Positions 24,888 through 36,983 of a DNA stretch of 64,000 nt are shown here, piece after piece; position 1 is the first letter of the stretch, and each line of letters opens with the position of its first letter. The translations under genes and the position numbers were made by a program. The notes under the pieces were generated by a model, which saw only the letters and a list, made by a program, of their open reading frames with translations, had not been told where the DNA came from and did no database searches. Source of the DNA: Mycobacterium sp. DL440 (GTDB lineage: Bacteria; Actinomycetota; Actinomycetes; Mycobacteriales; Mycobacteriaceae); assembly GCF_011745145.1 (NCBI RefSeq), contig NZ_CP050191.1, forward strand, positions 1,974,984 through 2,038,983, read 5' to 3'.

Positions 24888-25741
24888 TCACGCCAAGCAG
24901 ATTGCAGGATGGCCTCGAGCGCGGCCAACCGCGCAGAGCGCACGACCTGAGCCAACGGTCGCATGGCGTCACCGGCGATCTGAACTTCCGAGGAGCTCTG
25001 CAGGCCGATCGGCATCAGGCCCGAGCTCACGGTGATGATCGCTTCCACGTGCGCGGCGTTCTCCAGCACCCGGACGGCCCGGGTGGGGGCGTGGTCGGGG
25101 ATGTGGTGCAGCCGTCCGGCCTCGATGATGTCCTCGACCATGCCGCGGGGATCGTCGACGTCCACACCGATACCAGCCCGCAGGGCGACCAGCGTGTCGG
25201 CGGCCGAGCGCACGGCTGAACGCAAGTCGTACTCGGCCGAGCCGAGGTCGTAGTGCTGAGGCGGCGGCAGAACGGGCAGTGAGTACACGGTCCACGACAG
25301 TGCCCGAGGTTCGGGCTCGAACGTCGATTCGGTTTCCACGTCGTCGAATTCGAAATACTCGAACTCCGGCACCAACCCGACGCCGTCGAGCTCGTCATGG
25401 GTCACCAGCACCGCTTCACCTACGGTCAGCGCATCGCGCTGGAACTGCGAACCCGCGGGCAGTCCGCGGACATCGCCGGGCACCGGCAGGGCGACCCTGA
25501 TCGAGGGCCTGGTACCGGATCTGCCGACAGCGGTGCGCAGGGTCTGCAACAACGACACCGAACCTGAGTCTTCCAACTCAGGCCAGGGCAGCCCGGTACG
25601 GACCGCGGCCTGCGAGTCGTAGGCCGTCACAGAATGCATTGGTGCCCACTGGGATAACGCGTCGAGAATGTCGTCGGGCGCGGCTGCGCCGGCGAGCCAG
25701 GCGTTGGCCCACATCGAAAGAGTTGCACTTGGACACCACAT
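24884..25741 (-). CDS. conserved mycobacterial protein (Rv1486c-like), unknown function
   Basis: A 285-residue soluble protein starting [20 protein letters not shown] at the ATG at 25741; the longer open frame upstream would overlap the NfeD gene and is not supported. There is no signal peptide or membrane helix. It has an acidic middle ([13 protein letters not shown]) and repeated aromatic residues, but no catalytic motif I recognise. It is divergent from the NfeD gene with about 57 bases between. The position matches Rv1486c. Confidence 0.82.
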   Translation of the reverse strand: MWCPSATLSMWANAWLAGAAAPDDILDALSQWAPMHSVTAYDSQAAVRTGLPWPELEDSGSVSLLQTLRTAVGRSGTRPSIRVALPVPGDVRGLPAGSQFQRDALTVGEAVLVTHDELDGVGLVPEFEYFEFDDVETESTFEPEPRALSWTVYSLPVLPPPQHYDLGSAEYDLRSAVRSAADTLVALRAGIGVDVDDPRGMVEDIIEAGRLHHIPDHAPTRAVRVLENAAHVEAIITVSSGLMPIGLQSSSEVQIAGDAMRPLAQVVRSARLAALEAILQSAWRD

Positions 25742-25798
25742 GATCCTGGCAGTGTAATTGTCGGTCGCCGAACAGGTCGGATTCGCTAGGGTGTGTAT

Positions 25799-26233
25799 AT
25801 GCCCCTCCCGCTGATCTGGCTCATCCTGGCGCTGGGACTCGCCGGGGCAGAGGCGCTGACCGGCGACATGTTCCTGCTCATGCTGGCCGGTGGTGCACTG
25901 GCCGCGGGCGGATCGAGTTGGCTGTTCGACCTGCCGCTCTGGGCCGACGGGGTCGTGTTTCTCGTGGTTTCCGTCCTTTTGCTGGTTCTGGTCCGGCCCG
26001 CACTGCGACGCCGTTTCGAGGCCGGGCGGGGCCTTCCGGAGCCGGTCAAGGCCCTGGAAGGCAAGTCCGCACTGGTGTTGGACCAGGTGGCGGAGCACGC
26101 GGGGCAGGTCAAGCTCGACGGTGAGGTCTGGACGGCGCGGCCACTCAACGACGACGATGTGTACGAACCGGGTGAGCATGTGACCGTTGTCAGGATCGAC
26201 GGCGCCACCGCGGTGGTCTTCAAAACCATGTAG
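25799..26233 (+). CDS. NfeD-family membrane protein
   Basis: A 144-residue protein with two or three closely spaced membrane helices (residues ~3-70, with the linker DLPLWADGV) and a C-terminal OB-fold domain ([20 protein letters not shown], then GEVWTARPL). This is the short NfeD type, which works with SPFH/stomatin proteins in membrane quality control or microdomains. The SPFH gene follows 42 bases on. Orthologue of Rv1487. Confidence 0.9.
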   Translation: MPLPLIWLILALGLAGAEALTGDMFLLMLAGGALAAGGSSWLFDLPLWADGVVFLVVSVLLLVLVRPALRRRFEAGRGLPEPVKALEGKSALVLDQVAEHAGQVKLDGEVWTARPLNDDDVYEPGEHVTVVRIDGATAVVFKTM

Positions 26234-26275
26234 TAGCTCTGCAAAACGACGTAGTACCTCAGGAGGGGATTCACC

Positions 26276-27472
26276 ATGGAAGGTGCCGTAGCCGGGCTGG
26301 TCTTGCTGCTTGTGCTTGTGGTGTTCGCGATCATCGTCGTGGCCAAATCGGTTGCGCTGATTCCGCAGGCCGAGGCGGCGGTGATCGAGCGTCTCGGCCG
26401 GTACAGCCGCACGGTCAGCGGTCAGCTGACGCTGCTGGTGCCGTTCGTCGATCGGATCCGGGCACGGGTGGACCTGCGTGAGCGGGTGGTGTCCTTCCCG
26501 CCGCAGCCGGTGATCACCGAGGACAACCTGACACTCAACATCGACACGGTGGTCTATTTCCAGGTGACCGACCCGGCCAAGGCGGTCTATCAGATCAGCA
26601 ACTACATCGTCGGTGTGGAGCAGCTGACCACCACGACGCTGCGCAACGTGGTCGGCGGGATGACCCTGGAGCAGACGCTGACCTCACGCGACTCGATCAA
26701 CGCCCAGTTGCGAGGTGTACTGGACGAGGCGACAGGTCGCTGGGGGCTGCGGGTGGCGCGGGTCGAGCTGCGCAGCATCGACCCGCCGCCGTCGATCCAG
26801 GAGTCGATGGAAAAGCAGATGAAGGCCGACCGCGACAAGAGGGCCATGATCCTGACCGCAGAGGGTGTGCGGGAGTCCTCGATCAAACAGGCCGAAGGCC
26901 AGAAGCAGTCGCAGATCCTGGCCGCCGAGGGTGCCAAGCAGGCCGCGATCCTGGCGGCCGAGGCCGATCGGCAGTCCCGGATGTTGCGCGCCCAGGGTGA
27001 ACGGGCCGCCCAGTACCTGCAGGCCCAGGGCCAGGCCAAGGCCATCGAGAAGACCTTCGCCGCGATCAAGGCGGGCCGGCCCACACCGGAGATGCTGGCC
27101 TACCAGTACCTGCAGACGCTGCCACAGATGGCGAAGGGTGAGGCCAACAAGGTGTGGCTGGTGCCCAGTGATTTCGGTTCGGCCCTGCAGGGGTTCACCA
27201 AGATGCTGGGCGCGCCCGGCGAGGACGGGGTCTTCCGCTACACCCCGCCGCCGGTGGAGCAGGATCTGCCCAAGCCGGAGGATGACAGCGACGAGGTTGC
27301 CGATTGGTTCAACACCGAAACCGATCCGGAGATCGCACGGGCCGTGGCAAAGGCCGAGGAAGCGGCCCGGGCCACCCCGCCGCCACTGGGTACCGCATCA
27401 CCGCAGCAGTCGTTGGGAACCCCGCCGGGGATCCCGCCCAATGAGCTGGAGGGCGGCGTGCACCGCGCGTAG
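26276..27472 (+). CDS. SPFH/stomatin-like membrane protein
   Basis: A 398-residue protein with one N-terminal membrane helix (residues ~8-28), the SPFH domain (~30-200, with [17 protein letters not shown]), an Ala/Gln-rich coiled coil (~200-270) and a disordered Pro-rich tail. Such proteins form large rings in the membrane and control proteases or microdomains, often with NfeD partners as here. AGGAGGGG precedes the ATG. Orthologue of Rv1488. Confidence 0.93.
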   Translation: MEGAVAGLVLLLVLVVFAIIVVAKSVALIPQAEAAVIERLGRYSRTVSGQLTLLVPFVDRIRARVDLRERVVSFPPQPVITEDNLTLNIDTVVYFQVTDPAKAVYQISNYIVGVEQLTTTTLRNVVGGMTLEQTLTSRDSINAQLRGVLDEATGRWGLRVARVELRSIDPPPSIQESMEKQMKADRDKRAMILTAEGVRESSIKQAEGQKQSQILAAEGAKQAAILAAEADRQSRMLRAQGERAAQYLQAQGQAKAIEKTFAAIKAGRPTPEMLAYQYLQTLPQMAKGEANKVWLVPSDFGSALQGFTKMLGAPGEDGVFRYTPPPVEQDLPKPEDDSDEVADWFNTETDPEIARAVAKAEEAARATPPPLGTASPQQSLGTPPGIPPNELEGGVHRA

Positions 27473-27494
27473 TCTTCGGGTTCCGCACGCTTGC

Positions 27495-27531
27495 TTGACT
27501 TCCTTGACGCAGTAGACTTGACGAAGTTGAC
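27495..27531 (+). promoter_or_regulatory. two pairs of TTGAC direct repeats before the RES module
   Basis: TTGAC occurs at 27495, 27504, 27518 and 27527, that is two pairs with a 9-base step, offset by 23 bases. It lies 18-54 bases before the antitoxin ATG, the usual place for an autoregulatory operator of a toxin-antitoxin operon. The repeats are plain in the sequence; the binding role is inferred. Confidence 0.5.
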
Positions 27532-27548
27532 GCACCTGGGAGGCCTCG

Positions 27549-28076
27549 ATGACCGATCTCGCATTGTTCGAGCGTCAGATCATGCGGTCGGTGAGCCGGA
27601 AGGTCCATGAGCGGTTGCGTCGGGCCGACGAGGCCAGGCTCGGCCCGGAGGCATTCGGGGACCCGGAGGAGATTGCCGACGCCATGGTGGCCGCGTTGCC
27701 GCTGGGCCACGTGTTCGACGAGGTCACAGGGCCGTTCTACGACACGGCGGGGCTGACCCGCTGGCTCGGCGTCACCCGCCAGGCCCTGCACCAGAAGGTG
27801 GCGCGGTACGCGGTTCTGGCCTGCCCGCTCGACGACGGCGGGGTCGTGTACCCGACGTGGCAGTTTCTGGACAGCGGCGCCACCATTCCCTCGCTGCGCG
27901 ACGTGCTGACCGTGCTGACCGAGGGCACCGACGATCCGTGGATGGCCGCCCTGTGGATGCGGGCACCCAGTGACCGACTCGACGGGTCCTGCCCCGCGGA
28001 CTGGCTGCGCCACGGTGGGGCTCCGCAACGGGTGATGGAGATGGCGCGGGAGACCGCCGCGAGTTGGAGCGCATGA
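27549..28076 (+). CDS. Xre/MbcA/ParS-type antitoxin of a RES module
   Basis: A 175-residue protein with a helical N-terminal part and a central helix-turn-helix-like segment (DTAGLTRWLGVTRQALHQKV), followed by the DUF2384-like end region (PSLRDVLTVLTEGTDDPWMA, then ALWMRAPSDRLDGSCPADWL). That pattern is seen in antitoxins paired with RES-domain toxins. Its stop overlaps the ATG of the RES gene, and it lacks a membrane or secretion signal. It probably binds the toxin and represses the operon. Function is inferred from domain order and partner. Confidence 0.75.
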   Translation: MTDLALFERQIMRSVSRKVHERLRRADEARLGPEAFGDPEEIADAMVAALPLGHVFDEVTGPFYDTAGLTRWLGVTRQALHQKVARYAVLACPLDDGGVVYPTWQFLDSGATIPSLRDVLTVLTEGTDDPWMAALWMRAPSDRLDGSCPADWLRHGGAPQRVMEMARETAASWSA

Positions 28077-28699
28077 GCCGTCAACGACCCGCACTCGGTT
28101 CACCGCCGGATCTGGCCGGGTTTCCACGGTCCCGGTTGCGCACAGACCAGCAGCTGTACCGGGCGCACACCGTGGACAGATCGCCGTGGTGGTTTTCCTC
28201 AGATCTGACCGGTCGCTTCGATCTGCTCCCGCCGAACGGAACCTGTTATCTGGCAACCGATGTCACGACCGCGTTGCGGGAGCGCTTCGGGCACGATCTG
28301 GTGCGTCAGGGCGTGGTCACGTTCGAGGCCGCGGCCCGTACCGCGGTGTCGAGGGTGCGAGCGCCGGCCGCCAGATGGTTGGCCAACATATGTTCGCCGA
28401 GGGCGGCGTCGTTCGTCGGTATGACCCGCGAGATCGGTACGTGCCCGGCCTACGAGCTGCCGCAGGCCTGGGCCGCGGCCTTCTTCGCCACCGGACGTCA
28501 CACCGGAATTCGCTATCAGACCCGGTTCAGCACCGGCGCCGGCGCGAATGCGGTCGCCCTGTTCGAGGATGCGGGTCAACGTGATTGGGCCGTCGACCCG
28601 TCACCCACCAGCGGCGTGCAGGCCTGCGTGACCGTCGGCATCATCGTTGCGCATCGGCCCACCCGGCGTCAGGTGCGCATCCAACCTCCGCCAGGGTAG
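28073..28699 (+). CDS. RES-domain toxin (putative NAD+-degrading enzyme)
   Basis: A 208-residue protein with RES-domain features: an N-terminal Arg in LYRAHTVDRSPWWFSS, then GRFDLLPPNGTCYLATDV, and a Glu in TALRERFG. RES toxins such as MbcT and Res destroy NAD+ by hydrolysis or phosphorolysis. This belongs to the longer actinobacterial subtype with GRFDL and GTCYLA motifs, not the MbcT one. The ATG overlaps the antitoxin stop (ATGA), arguing for strict coupling. Activity has not been shown for this protein; I infer it from motifs and operon form. Confidence 0.75.
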   Translation: MSRQRPALGSPPDLAGFPRSRLRTDQQLYRAHTVDRSPWWFSSDLTGRFDLLPPNGTCYLATDVTTALRERFGHDLVRQGVVTFEAAARTAVSRVRAPAARWLANICSPRAASFVGMTREIGTCPAYELPQAWAAAFFATGRHTGIRYQTRFSTGAGANAVALFEDAGQRDWAVDPSPTSGVQACVTVGIIVAHRPTRRQVRIQPPPG

Positions 28700-28709
28700 G
28701 AAGGCGGCG

Positions 28710-29186
28710 TCAGCGGCGGGGCTGCAACCGCAGTTCCACCATCGGCAGCGGTGCATCGGTATCGGTGATCGGTTGGCCGAGCGTCTCTTCGAGGACGAGC
28801 CTGAACTGCTCCCACGTCTTCGGATGTTGCGTGCGGTAATCCGCCAGCACCTGATCGACGGCCTGTTGGTCGAGCATATGGGCGAGAGCGGCCGCCGGCC
28901 GGTGACTGCCGAGCCATACCCGGACCTGTGGATTGACGGAAACGTTGCGGAACCACTGGGCCCTCGCGCCGAAACCCGAGGCGACGACGATGGTGTCGGG
29001 GTTCGGCCGGCCCACCACTTCGAGCACCACGTAGCGGCGTGCGCCGGAGGTGCGACCGATGTGCTCGAGCATCATCATCCTCGTGCCGAACAGTGCTCCG
29101 GCACGCATCCGGTAGAGCCAGATCGGGGCACGTACGAGCCGGCGGTTGCGTAGGAGTTTGGCACCGAGATCGGGCAGCGCGGCCAT
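28710..29186 (-). CDS. deazaflavin (F420)-dependent nitroreductase family protein
   Basis: A 158-residue split beta-barrel protein of the DDN/PF04075 type. It contains MLEHIGRTSGARRYVVLEVV, GARAQWFRNVSVNPQVRVWLG, and later acidic segments. Members use F420H2 to reduce various compounds; DDN activates nitroimidazole drugs such as pretomanid. The ATG at 29186 has GAGGAG seven bases before it. It is convergent with the RES gene with only ten bases between. The substrate is unknown. Confidence 0.82.
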   Translation of the reverse strand: MAALPDLGAKLLRNRRLVRAPIWLYRMRAGALFGTRMMMLEHIGRTSGARRYVVLEVVGRPNPDTIVVASGFGARAQWFRNVSVNPQVRVWLGSHRPAAALAHMLDQQAVDQVLADYRTQHPKTWEQFRLVLEETLGQPITDTDAPLPMVELRLQPRR

Positions 29187-29207
29187 CCGTTGTCTCCTCT
29201 GTACTCC

Positions 29208-29963
29208 TCAGGGTTCCGTGAGCGTGCGTGAACTGCCCACCGACTGCGGCGTGTCCGCCTGCAGACGCGCACGCTCGCGATGGTGGAGGCGCCATTCGTA
29301 GACCAGGCCGGCCACGCCGAGCGCGGCGGTGCTGACCGACACCAGGACCAGCGCCGGGCTGATGTTCCCCGTCAACGCGTCGCCCAGAACGACCACGGCC
29401 GCCGTGCCGGGGAACAACCCCACCAGCGTCGCGAGTGCGTAGGGCACGACCCGCACGGCAGAGGCGCCCGCGGCGTAGTTCAGCACCGAGAACGGCACCG
29501 CCGGGATCAACCGCATGGACAGCACCACCGGCCAGCCGCGACGGCGCAGTCGGGTGTCCAGCATGTCGATCCGGGGATGGGGGACCAGCCGATTGAGCTG
29601 CCAACCGGCCGCGCGGATCAAGAACAACGCGAGCACGGCGCTCACCGCACTGGCCACCACCGCGATCGCCACGCCCAGTAGCGGCCCGAACAACAGGCCC
29701 GCGGCCAGGGTGAACGCGGTGCGGGGGAACGGAAAGACAGTCACCACGATGTGGGCACCGAGGAAGGCCAGCGGGAACCATGGGCCCACCGACGTGGCCC
29801 AGTCCCGCATCTGCATCGCCGTCGGCAACGGAACCAGCACGGCAACTGCGACAAGAATCACAATGCCGGCCAGCAGGCCCACGATCCGCCTGGTCGGCAG
29901 TTGGGAGGCCGTCGCGAGCACCGCGGCGCGCACCATGCGCAGGGTTCTGACGACGGGTTTCAC
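29208..29963 (-). CDS. TVP38/TMEM64 (VTT/DedA-like) membrane protein
   Basis: A 251-residue polytopic membrane protein with about six helices. The VTT core motif is visible as FPRTAFTLAAGLLFGPLLG and later IPAVPFSVLNYAAGAS. VTT-domain proteins are linked to lipid scrambling or transport in several systems, without a proven role in mycobacteria. It starts with GTG at 29963 and sits 21 bases from the next gene on the same strand. Orthologue of Rv1491c. Confidence 0.9.
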   Translation of the reverse strand: MKPVVRTLRMVRAAVLATASQLPTRRIVGLLAGIVILVAVAVLVPLPTAMQMRDWATSVGPWFPLAFLGAHIVVTVFPFPRTAFTLAAGLLFGPLLGVAIAVVASAVSAVLALFLIRAAGWQLNRLVPHPRIDMLDTRLRRRGWPVVLSMRLIPAVPFSVLNYAAGASAVRVVPYALATLVGLFPGTAAVVVLGDALTGNISPALVLVSVSTAALGVAGLVYEWRLHHRERARLQADTPQSVGSSRTLTEP

Positions 29964-30107
29964 GTCTTACAACAGTACGGGCCATCGGCGGGGAACTCTG
30001 CTGGGCGCGGCCGTGAGTCCACCTACCAGCGGTCAGGGCCGTGATGGCGATCATTTAGCCTGAGGGGCGAGTGGGTAGGTCACACGCTGCGATAACAGGA
30101 GATGCGG

Positions 30108-31976
30108 GTGTCGTTACAGGGGACGAGTGCGGTCGAGTCGGACCGCACACAGTGGCGGACGGCGGTTGCCGGCGTGCTGGCCAAGAGCAGTCGGCGGGAC
30201 GTGGCCGATCTGCCGGCCGAGCCGGAACGCCTACTGGATTCGCAGACGTACGAGGGTTTCGCCATCCGGCCGCTGTACACCAGCCTCGACGCGCAGCCCG
30301 AGCCCACCCTGCCGGGGCAGTGGCCGTTCGTGCGCGGCGGCGACGCCCTGCGTGACGTGAAGTCCGGCTGGAAGGTCGTCGAGAGCTTCCCCGCCGTGGC
30401 GGGTACCGCGGTCGGCACCGTCAACGGTGCCGTTTTGGTGGCGTTGACCGAAGGGGCCAGCGCCCTGGCCCTGCGGGTCGGCGGCGACGACGGTATCGCC
30501 CTGGGCGAGTTGGACCGCCTGCTCGACGGCGTGTTCCTGGATCTGGTGCCGGTGGTCTTTGAACCCGTAGCAAACACCGGCACGGATGTGGCCGCCACCG
30601 CCGATGCGGTGTTGCCGCTTCTCGAAGATCTTGACGAGGACCAGCGTTCGCGGCTGTCGATCGACCTGGGCGCCGACCCGCTGACCGCCCCGCTGTCGGG
30701 GAAGTCATGCACCGCGGACGAGGCCGACCTGCCGGCCACGGTCGCCAAGCTCACTGGTTACGCCGGCGGCGTGCGGGCGATCACCGTCGACGGTCCGGCG
30801 TTCCACAACCTGGGCGCCAGCGCGGCCTGGGAGCTCGCAGGATCGGTCGCCGCGGCGGTGGCCTACCTGCGCATCCTCAGCGACGGCGGGGTTGCTACAC
30901 CGGATGCGTTGCGGCAGATCAGCTTCCGCTATGCCGCCGATGACGATCAGTTCATGACGATCGCCAAGCTGCGCGCCGCGCGGCAACTCTGGGCGCGGGT
31001 CGCCGAGGTGGTCGGTGCGGCGGACACCGGTGCGGCCCGGATTCACGCGGTGACCTCGCTGCCGATGATGACCCAGCGTGATCCCTGGGTGAACATGCTG
31101 CGCACCACGCTGGCCGCCTTCTCCGCGGGCGTCGGGGGAGCCGACACCGTGCAGGTGCGTCCGTTCGACGCGGCGATTCCAGACGGACTGGACGGGACGT
31201 CGGCGAGCTTTGCCCGCCGTATCGCTCGCAACACCCAGCTGTTGCTGCTGGAGGAGTCGCACATCGGTCAGGTGCTCGACCCGGCGGGTGGCTCGTGGTT
31301 CGTCGAGGATCTGACCGCCCAGCTCGCCGAGCAGGCCTGGGCGCACTTCCAGGACATCGAGGCGCGTGGCGGCTTCGTCGCGGCCCGCGACCACATCGCG
31401 GCCCAGATCGCCGAGGTCGCCGCTCGGCGCAGTGACGACATCGCGCACCGGCGCACCGCGATCACCGGTGTCAACGAATTCCCCAACCTCGACGAACAGC
31501 CGCTCCCGCAGGGATCTTCGGTGTCGTCGATCGCCCGGTACGCAGCCGGGTTCGAGGCGCTGCGTGACCGCTCGGATGCGTTCCTCGCTGCGACCGGAGC
31601 CCGGCCCAGGGTTCTGCTGCTGCCGCTGGGGCCGCTGGCCGAGCACAACATCCGCACCACGTTCGCTTCGAACCTGTTGGCCTCCGGCGGGATCGAGGCG
31701 GTCAATCCCGGGAACGTCGAGGCGGCCGCGATTGCCGCCGCAGTAGCCGATGCCGGTGCCCCGACGGTGGCAGTGCTGTGCGGCACCGACGCCCGCTACG
31801 GTGCCGAGGCCTCCGGCGCGGTGGCTGCCGCACGCGCGGCCGGCGTCCGTCAGGTACTCCTGGCCGGTCCGGAGAAGGCTGTTGCCGAGGCTGATTCGAA
31901 GCCTGACGGATACCTGACCGCCAAGATCGATGCGGTCGAAGCTTTGTCGAACCTGCTCACCGGACTGGGGGCCTGA
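30108..31976 (+). CDS. mutA: methylmalonyl-CoA mutase small subunit MutA
   Basis: The small subunit of the mutase dimer, which forms no B12 site of its own. The 622-residue product has the TIM-barrel with [20 protein letters not shown] and [20 protein letters not shown], and its C-terminal B12-like domain lacks the DxHxxG motif, as expected for MutA. AGGAG touches the ATG at 30102, so the GTG at 30108 with a six-base gap is the likely start. The mutB gene follows after one base. MutAB interconverts succinyl-CoA and methylmalonyl-CoA. Orthologue of Rv1492. Confidence 0.95.
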   Translation: MSLQGTSAVESDRTQWRTAVAGVLAKSSRRDVADLPAEPERLLDSQTYEGFAIRPLYTSLDAQPEPTLPGQWPFVRGGDALRDVKSGWKVVESFPAVAGTAVGTVNGAVLVALTEGASALALRVGGDDGIALGELDRLLDGVFLDLVPVVFEPVANTGTDVAATADAVLPLLEDLDEDQRSRLSIDLGADPLTAPLSGKSCTADEADLPATVAKLTGYAGGVRAITVDGPAFHNLGASAAWELAGSVAAAVAYLRILSDGGVATPDALRQISFRYAADDDQFMTIAKLRAARQLWARVAEVVGAADTGAARIHAVTSLPMMTQRDPWVNMLRTTLAAFSAGVGGADTVQVRPFDAAIPDGLDGTSASFARRIARNTQLLLLEESHIGQVLDPAGGSWFVEDLTAQLAEQAWAHFQDIEARGGFVAARDHIAAQIAEVAARRSDDIAHRRTAITGVNEFPNLDEQPLPQGSSVSSIARYAAGFEALRDRSDAFLAATGARPRVLLLPLGPLAEHNIRTTFASNLLASGGIEAVNPGNVEAAAIAAAVADAGAPTVAVLCGTDARYGAEASGAVAAARAAGVRQVLLAGPEKAVAEADSKPDGYLTAKIDAVEALSNLLTGLGA

Positions 31977-31977
31977 G

Positions 31978-34227
<2,250 letters not shown>

Positions 34228-34229
34228 AC

Positions 34230-35204
34230 GTGGCGCCCTCAGTTACGGAGCTCGCGGTAGCGATCCGGGGCGGCGACCGCGCCGCCCTGGCACGGGCCAT
34301 CACCATGGTGGAATCCACCCGGGCCGACCATCGTGACCAGGCTCAGCAGTTGCTGCTGGAGCTGATGCCGGACGCGGGCAAAGCTCAACACATCGGTATC
34401 ACCGGGGTTCCCGGCGTCGGCAAGTCGACGACCATCGAAGCCCTCGGCATGTACCTCATCGAGGCCGGCCACCGGGTCGCGGTCCTGGCGGTGGACCCGT
34501 CGTCGACCCGGACCGGCGGCTCGATCCTGGGCGACAAGACCCGAATGGCCCGTCTGGCCGTCCATCCCGATGCCTATATCCGGCCGTCGCCGACGTCCGG
34601 GACGCTCGGTGGGGTGGCCAAGGCCACCCGGGAGACCATTGTTCTGCTCGAGGCGGCAGGCTACGACGTCATCCTTGTCGAGACCGTCGGGGTGGGGCAG
34701 TCCGAGGTCACGGTGTCGAACATGGTCGACACGTTCGTGTTCCTCACCCTGGCCCGCACCGGTGATCAGCTGCAGGGCATCAAGAAAGGTGTGCTGGAGC
34801 TGGCCGATGTCATCGTCGTCAACAAGGCCGACGGCGAGCACGCGATCGAGGCCAAGGCTGCCGCCCGCGAACTGACGGGTGCCATCCGTCTCATCTACCC
34901 GCGCGAAACACTATGGCGGCCACCGGTTCTCACGATGAGCGCGATCGAAGGCCATGGGCTGGTCGAGCTGTGGGAGACGGTGCTCAAGCATCGTCAGGTG
35001 CTCACCGAGGCCGGGGAGTTCGAGGCCCGGCGCCGCGCACAGCAGGTCGATTGGACCTGGTCGATGGTGCGCGACACTGTGCTGGACCGGGTGATGTCGC
35101 ATCCCGGTGTCCGCAACATCCGCGACGAGGTGGAGCGCCGGGTGCGCGAGGGTGAACTGACGCCGGCCTTGGCCGCGCAGGAAATTCTCGACGCGGCCGA
35201 CTGA
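34230..35204 (+). CDS. meaB: MeaB, GTPase chaperone of methylmalonyl-CoA mutase
   Basis: A 324-residue G3E-family GTPase with the P-loop GVPGVGKSTTIE (residues ~56-67), the switch region VETVGVGQSEV and the base motif VNKADG. MeaB loads B12 into, and protects, methylmalonyl-CoA mutase. It begins with GTG at 34230, two bases after mutB, so the three genes form one operon. Unlike M. tuberculosis, where mazE4/mazF4 lie between mutB and Rv1496 as I recall, nothing separates them here. Confidence 0.95.
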   Translation: MAPSVTELAVAIRGGDRAALARAITMVESTRADHRDQAQQLLLELMPDAGKAQHIGITGVPGVGKSTTIEALGMYLIEAGHRVAVLAVDPSSTRTGGSILGDKTRMARLAVHPDAYIRPSPTSGTLGGVAKATRETIVLLEAAGYDVILVETVGVGQSEVTVSNMVDTFVFLTLARTGDQLQGIKKGVLELADVIVVNKADGEHAIEAKAAARELTGAIRLIYPRETLWRPPVLTMSAIEGHGLVELWETVLKHRQVLTEAGEFEARRRAQQVDWTWSMVRDTVLDRVMSHPGVRNIRDEVERRVREGELTPALAAQEILDAAD

Positions 35205-35231
35205 CACATGAAACCGAAAGGCTGGGCCGAG

Positions 35232-35576
35232 ATGAGGGACGTGACAGCGAAACTGCGTGTGCTGGTGGCGGCCGCGATCGTCGGCGGTGCGGTGCTGAGC
35301 GGCTGCGGCGGCGGCGGCGAGTCGACCGGTCCACAGCCCACAGTGGCCAAGACCAAGCTGCAAACCATGGCCAAGGCGAAGCTCGAAGCCGCGGCCAAGC
35401 GCAAAGCCAAGTCTGTGACCTGCGACGACGGCATACCCGGCAAAGTGGGGGCGACGCAGCATTGTGTGCTGACAGCCAAGGACGGCAGCAAGTACGGCGT
35501 TACGGCAACGGTCAAGGCCGTCGAGTCCGGCAAGGTCAACGTCGACTTCAAGGTGGACGACAAGCCGACCTCGTGA
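35232..35576 (+). CDS. DUF4333-like lipoprotein
   Basis: A 114-residue product from the ATG at 35232 has a lipoprotein signal (MRDVTAKLRVLVAAAIVGGA then VLSGC; lipid-modified Cys at about residue 25), a Lys/Ala-rich helical stretch (~35-60) and a small C-terminal domain with two cysteines (VTCDDGIPG, QHCVLTAKDG), which resembles DUF4333. An upstream ATG at 35208 follows meaB by three bases and is possible. It is probably exported and anchored to the outer face of the membrane. Function unknown. Confidence 0.75.
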   Translation: MRDVTAKLRVLVAAAIVGGAVLSGCGGGGESTGPQPTVAKTKLQTMAKAKLEAAAKRKAKSVTCDDGIPGKVGATQHCVLTAKDGSKYGVTATVKAVESGKVNVDFKVDDKPTS

Positions 35577-35616
35577 GCGGGGCAGCCGCGCCTGGGCTAA
35601 CAGCTAGGTAACGCTT

Positions 35617-36918
35617 ATGGAATTTGCCGGGGTTCCAGGTAAATTCGATTGTGTGACCGATCACAGCGGGGGGCGCGACGAGGCGCTTCCACACGGCGTC
35701 CAAGGTGCGGCGGACCGGAACTTCTCCTGCACGGTCCGCGGGTTCTCGAAGCTGTTCCCGGGCCGGAAGTACGGCGGCGGCGCGCTCGTGATCCTCCAAG
35801 ACGGTCAACCGGTGGTCGACGTCTGGACCGGCTACGCGGACCGCGACGGTACGCAACACTGGACGGCCGACACCGCCGCGATGGTGTTCTCCGCGACGAA
35901 GGGTATGGCCTCGACGGTCATCCACCGCCTCGTCGACCGCGGTTTGATCGATTACGACACCCCTGTGAGCGAGTATTGGCCTGAATTTAGGGCCAATGGC
36001 AAATCCGCCGTCACGGTGCGGCAGGTGATGGCGCACGAGGCGGGGCTATCTCAGCTCAACGGCGTCAGCAAAGCCGATCTGCTGGATCACCGGGTGATGG
36101 AGGGCCGGGTCGCGGCGGCTCCGGTGAACACTCTGCTGTTCGGCAAGTCGGCCTATCACGCCCTCACGTACGGCTGGCTGTTGTCGGGTCTGGCTCGCGC
36201 GGTGACGGGGCAGAGCATGCGCGAGCTGTTCCGCATCGAGTTGGCCGAGCCGTTGGGAACCGATGGTCTGTATCTGGGGCGTCCGCCGGCTGGCGCCCCG
36301 ACCCGGGCCGCACAGATTCTCGTTCCGCAACGGCGGTGGCCCAACCATGTCTTCGACTTCGTGGCGCCCCGGCTCGCCGGGCTGAACTTCTCGGGCGCCT
36401 TCGGCTCGATGTACTTCCCCGGGGTGATGTCCTTGGTTCAGGGCGACACCCCGTTCCTGGACACCGAGGCGCCCGCCGTCAACGGTGTGGCGACAGCCCG
36501 CGGCCTGGCCCGGATGTACGGCGCAATCGCCAACCAGGGCCGCTCCGGTGGCGTGGACTACCTGTCCGAGCGCGTCGTTGCAGGTTTGGCCGGTCCGCCC
36601 GGTTTACGCGCGGATCGCAATCTGGGGGTGCCGCTCGGATTCCATCTCGGGTATCACTCGGTGCCGTTCGGGATCATGCCCGGATTCGGCCATGTCGGAC
36701 TCGGCGGGTCGGTCGGCTGGGCGGACCCGGCCAGCGGGCTGGCGATCGGGTTTGTGCACAACCGGCTGCTGACACCGATGTTGTTGGACATGGCTGCCTT
36801 CGTCGGTCTGAACGCCCTGATTCGCCAGGACGCCGCTCGTGCCCGTGAGCGTGGATTCGAGGCCGTGCCGGATCTGGGTGCGTCACCGTACGAGGTGCCC
36901 AAGCCCGCCGCGGGATAG
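35617..36918 (+). CDS. lipL: LipL, serine beta-lactamase-fold esterase
   Basis: A 433-residue esterase of the class C beta-lactamase fold (family VIII). The nucleophile motif SxxK is S92-A-T-K95 in MVFSATKGM; the Tyr of the second motif is in KSAYHALTYGWLL. It is close to my memory of Rv1497 LipL, including LAEPLGTDGLYLGRPP and ANGVATARGLARMYGAIA. It may cut short-chain esters of lipids at the envelope; no clear signal peptide is seen. The ATG at 35617 has TAGGT upstream; the GTG at 35653 is the alternative. A hairpin after the stop marks the transcript end. Confidence 0.9.
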   Translation: MEFAGVPGKFDCVTDHSGGRDEALPHGVQGAADRNFSCTVRGFSKLFPGRKYGGGALVILQDGQPVVDVWTGYADRDGTQHWTADTAAMVFSATKGMASTVIHRLVDRGLIDYDTPVSEYWPEFRANGKSAVTVRQVMAHEAGLSQLNGVSKADLLDHRVMEGRVAAAPVNTLLFGKSAYHALTYGWLLSGLARAVTGQSMRELFRIELAEPLGTDGLYLGRPPAGAPTRAAQILVPQRRWPNHVFDFVAPRLAGLNFSGAFGSMYFPGVMSLVQGDTPFLDTEAPAVNGVATARGLARMYGAIANQGRSGGVDYLSERVVAGLAGPPGLRADRNLGVPLGFHLGYHSVPFGIMPGFGHVGLGGSVGWADPASGLAIGFVHNRLLTPMLLDMAAFVGLNALIRQDAARARERGFEAVPDLGASPYEVPKPAAG

Positions 36919-36939
36919 TCCGTCTTTCTGATCAACGGA

Positions 36940-36983
36940 GCCGACCTGAGAACATGGCAGGTCGGCCCCGTTTCGTTGCGGGG
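36940..36983 (+). terminator. double hairpin after lipL
   Basis: GCCGACCTG (36940-36948) pairs with CAGGTCGGC (36958-36966), and CCCCG-8 nt-CGGGG (36966-36983) follows at once. Two tandem GC-rich stems 20 bases after the lipL stop suit transcription termination, although no long T-run is present. Confidence 0.55.
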
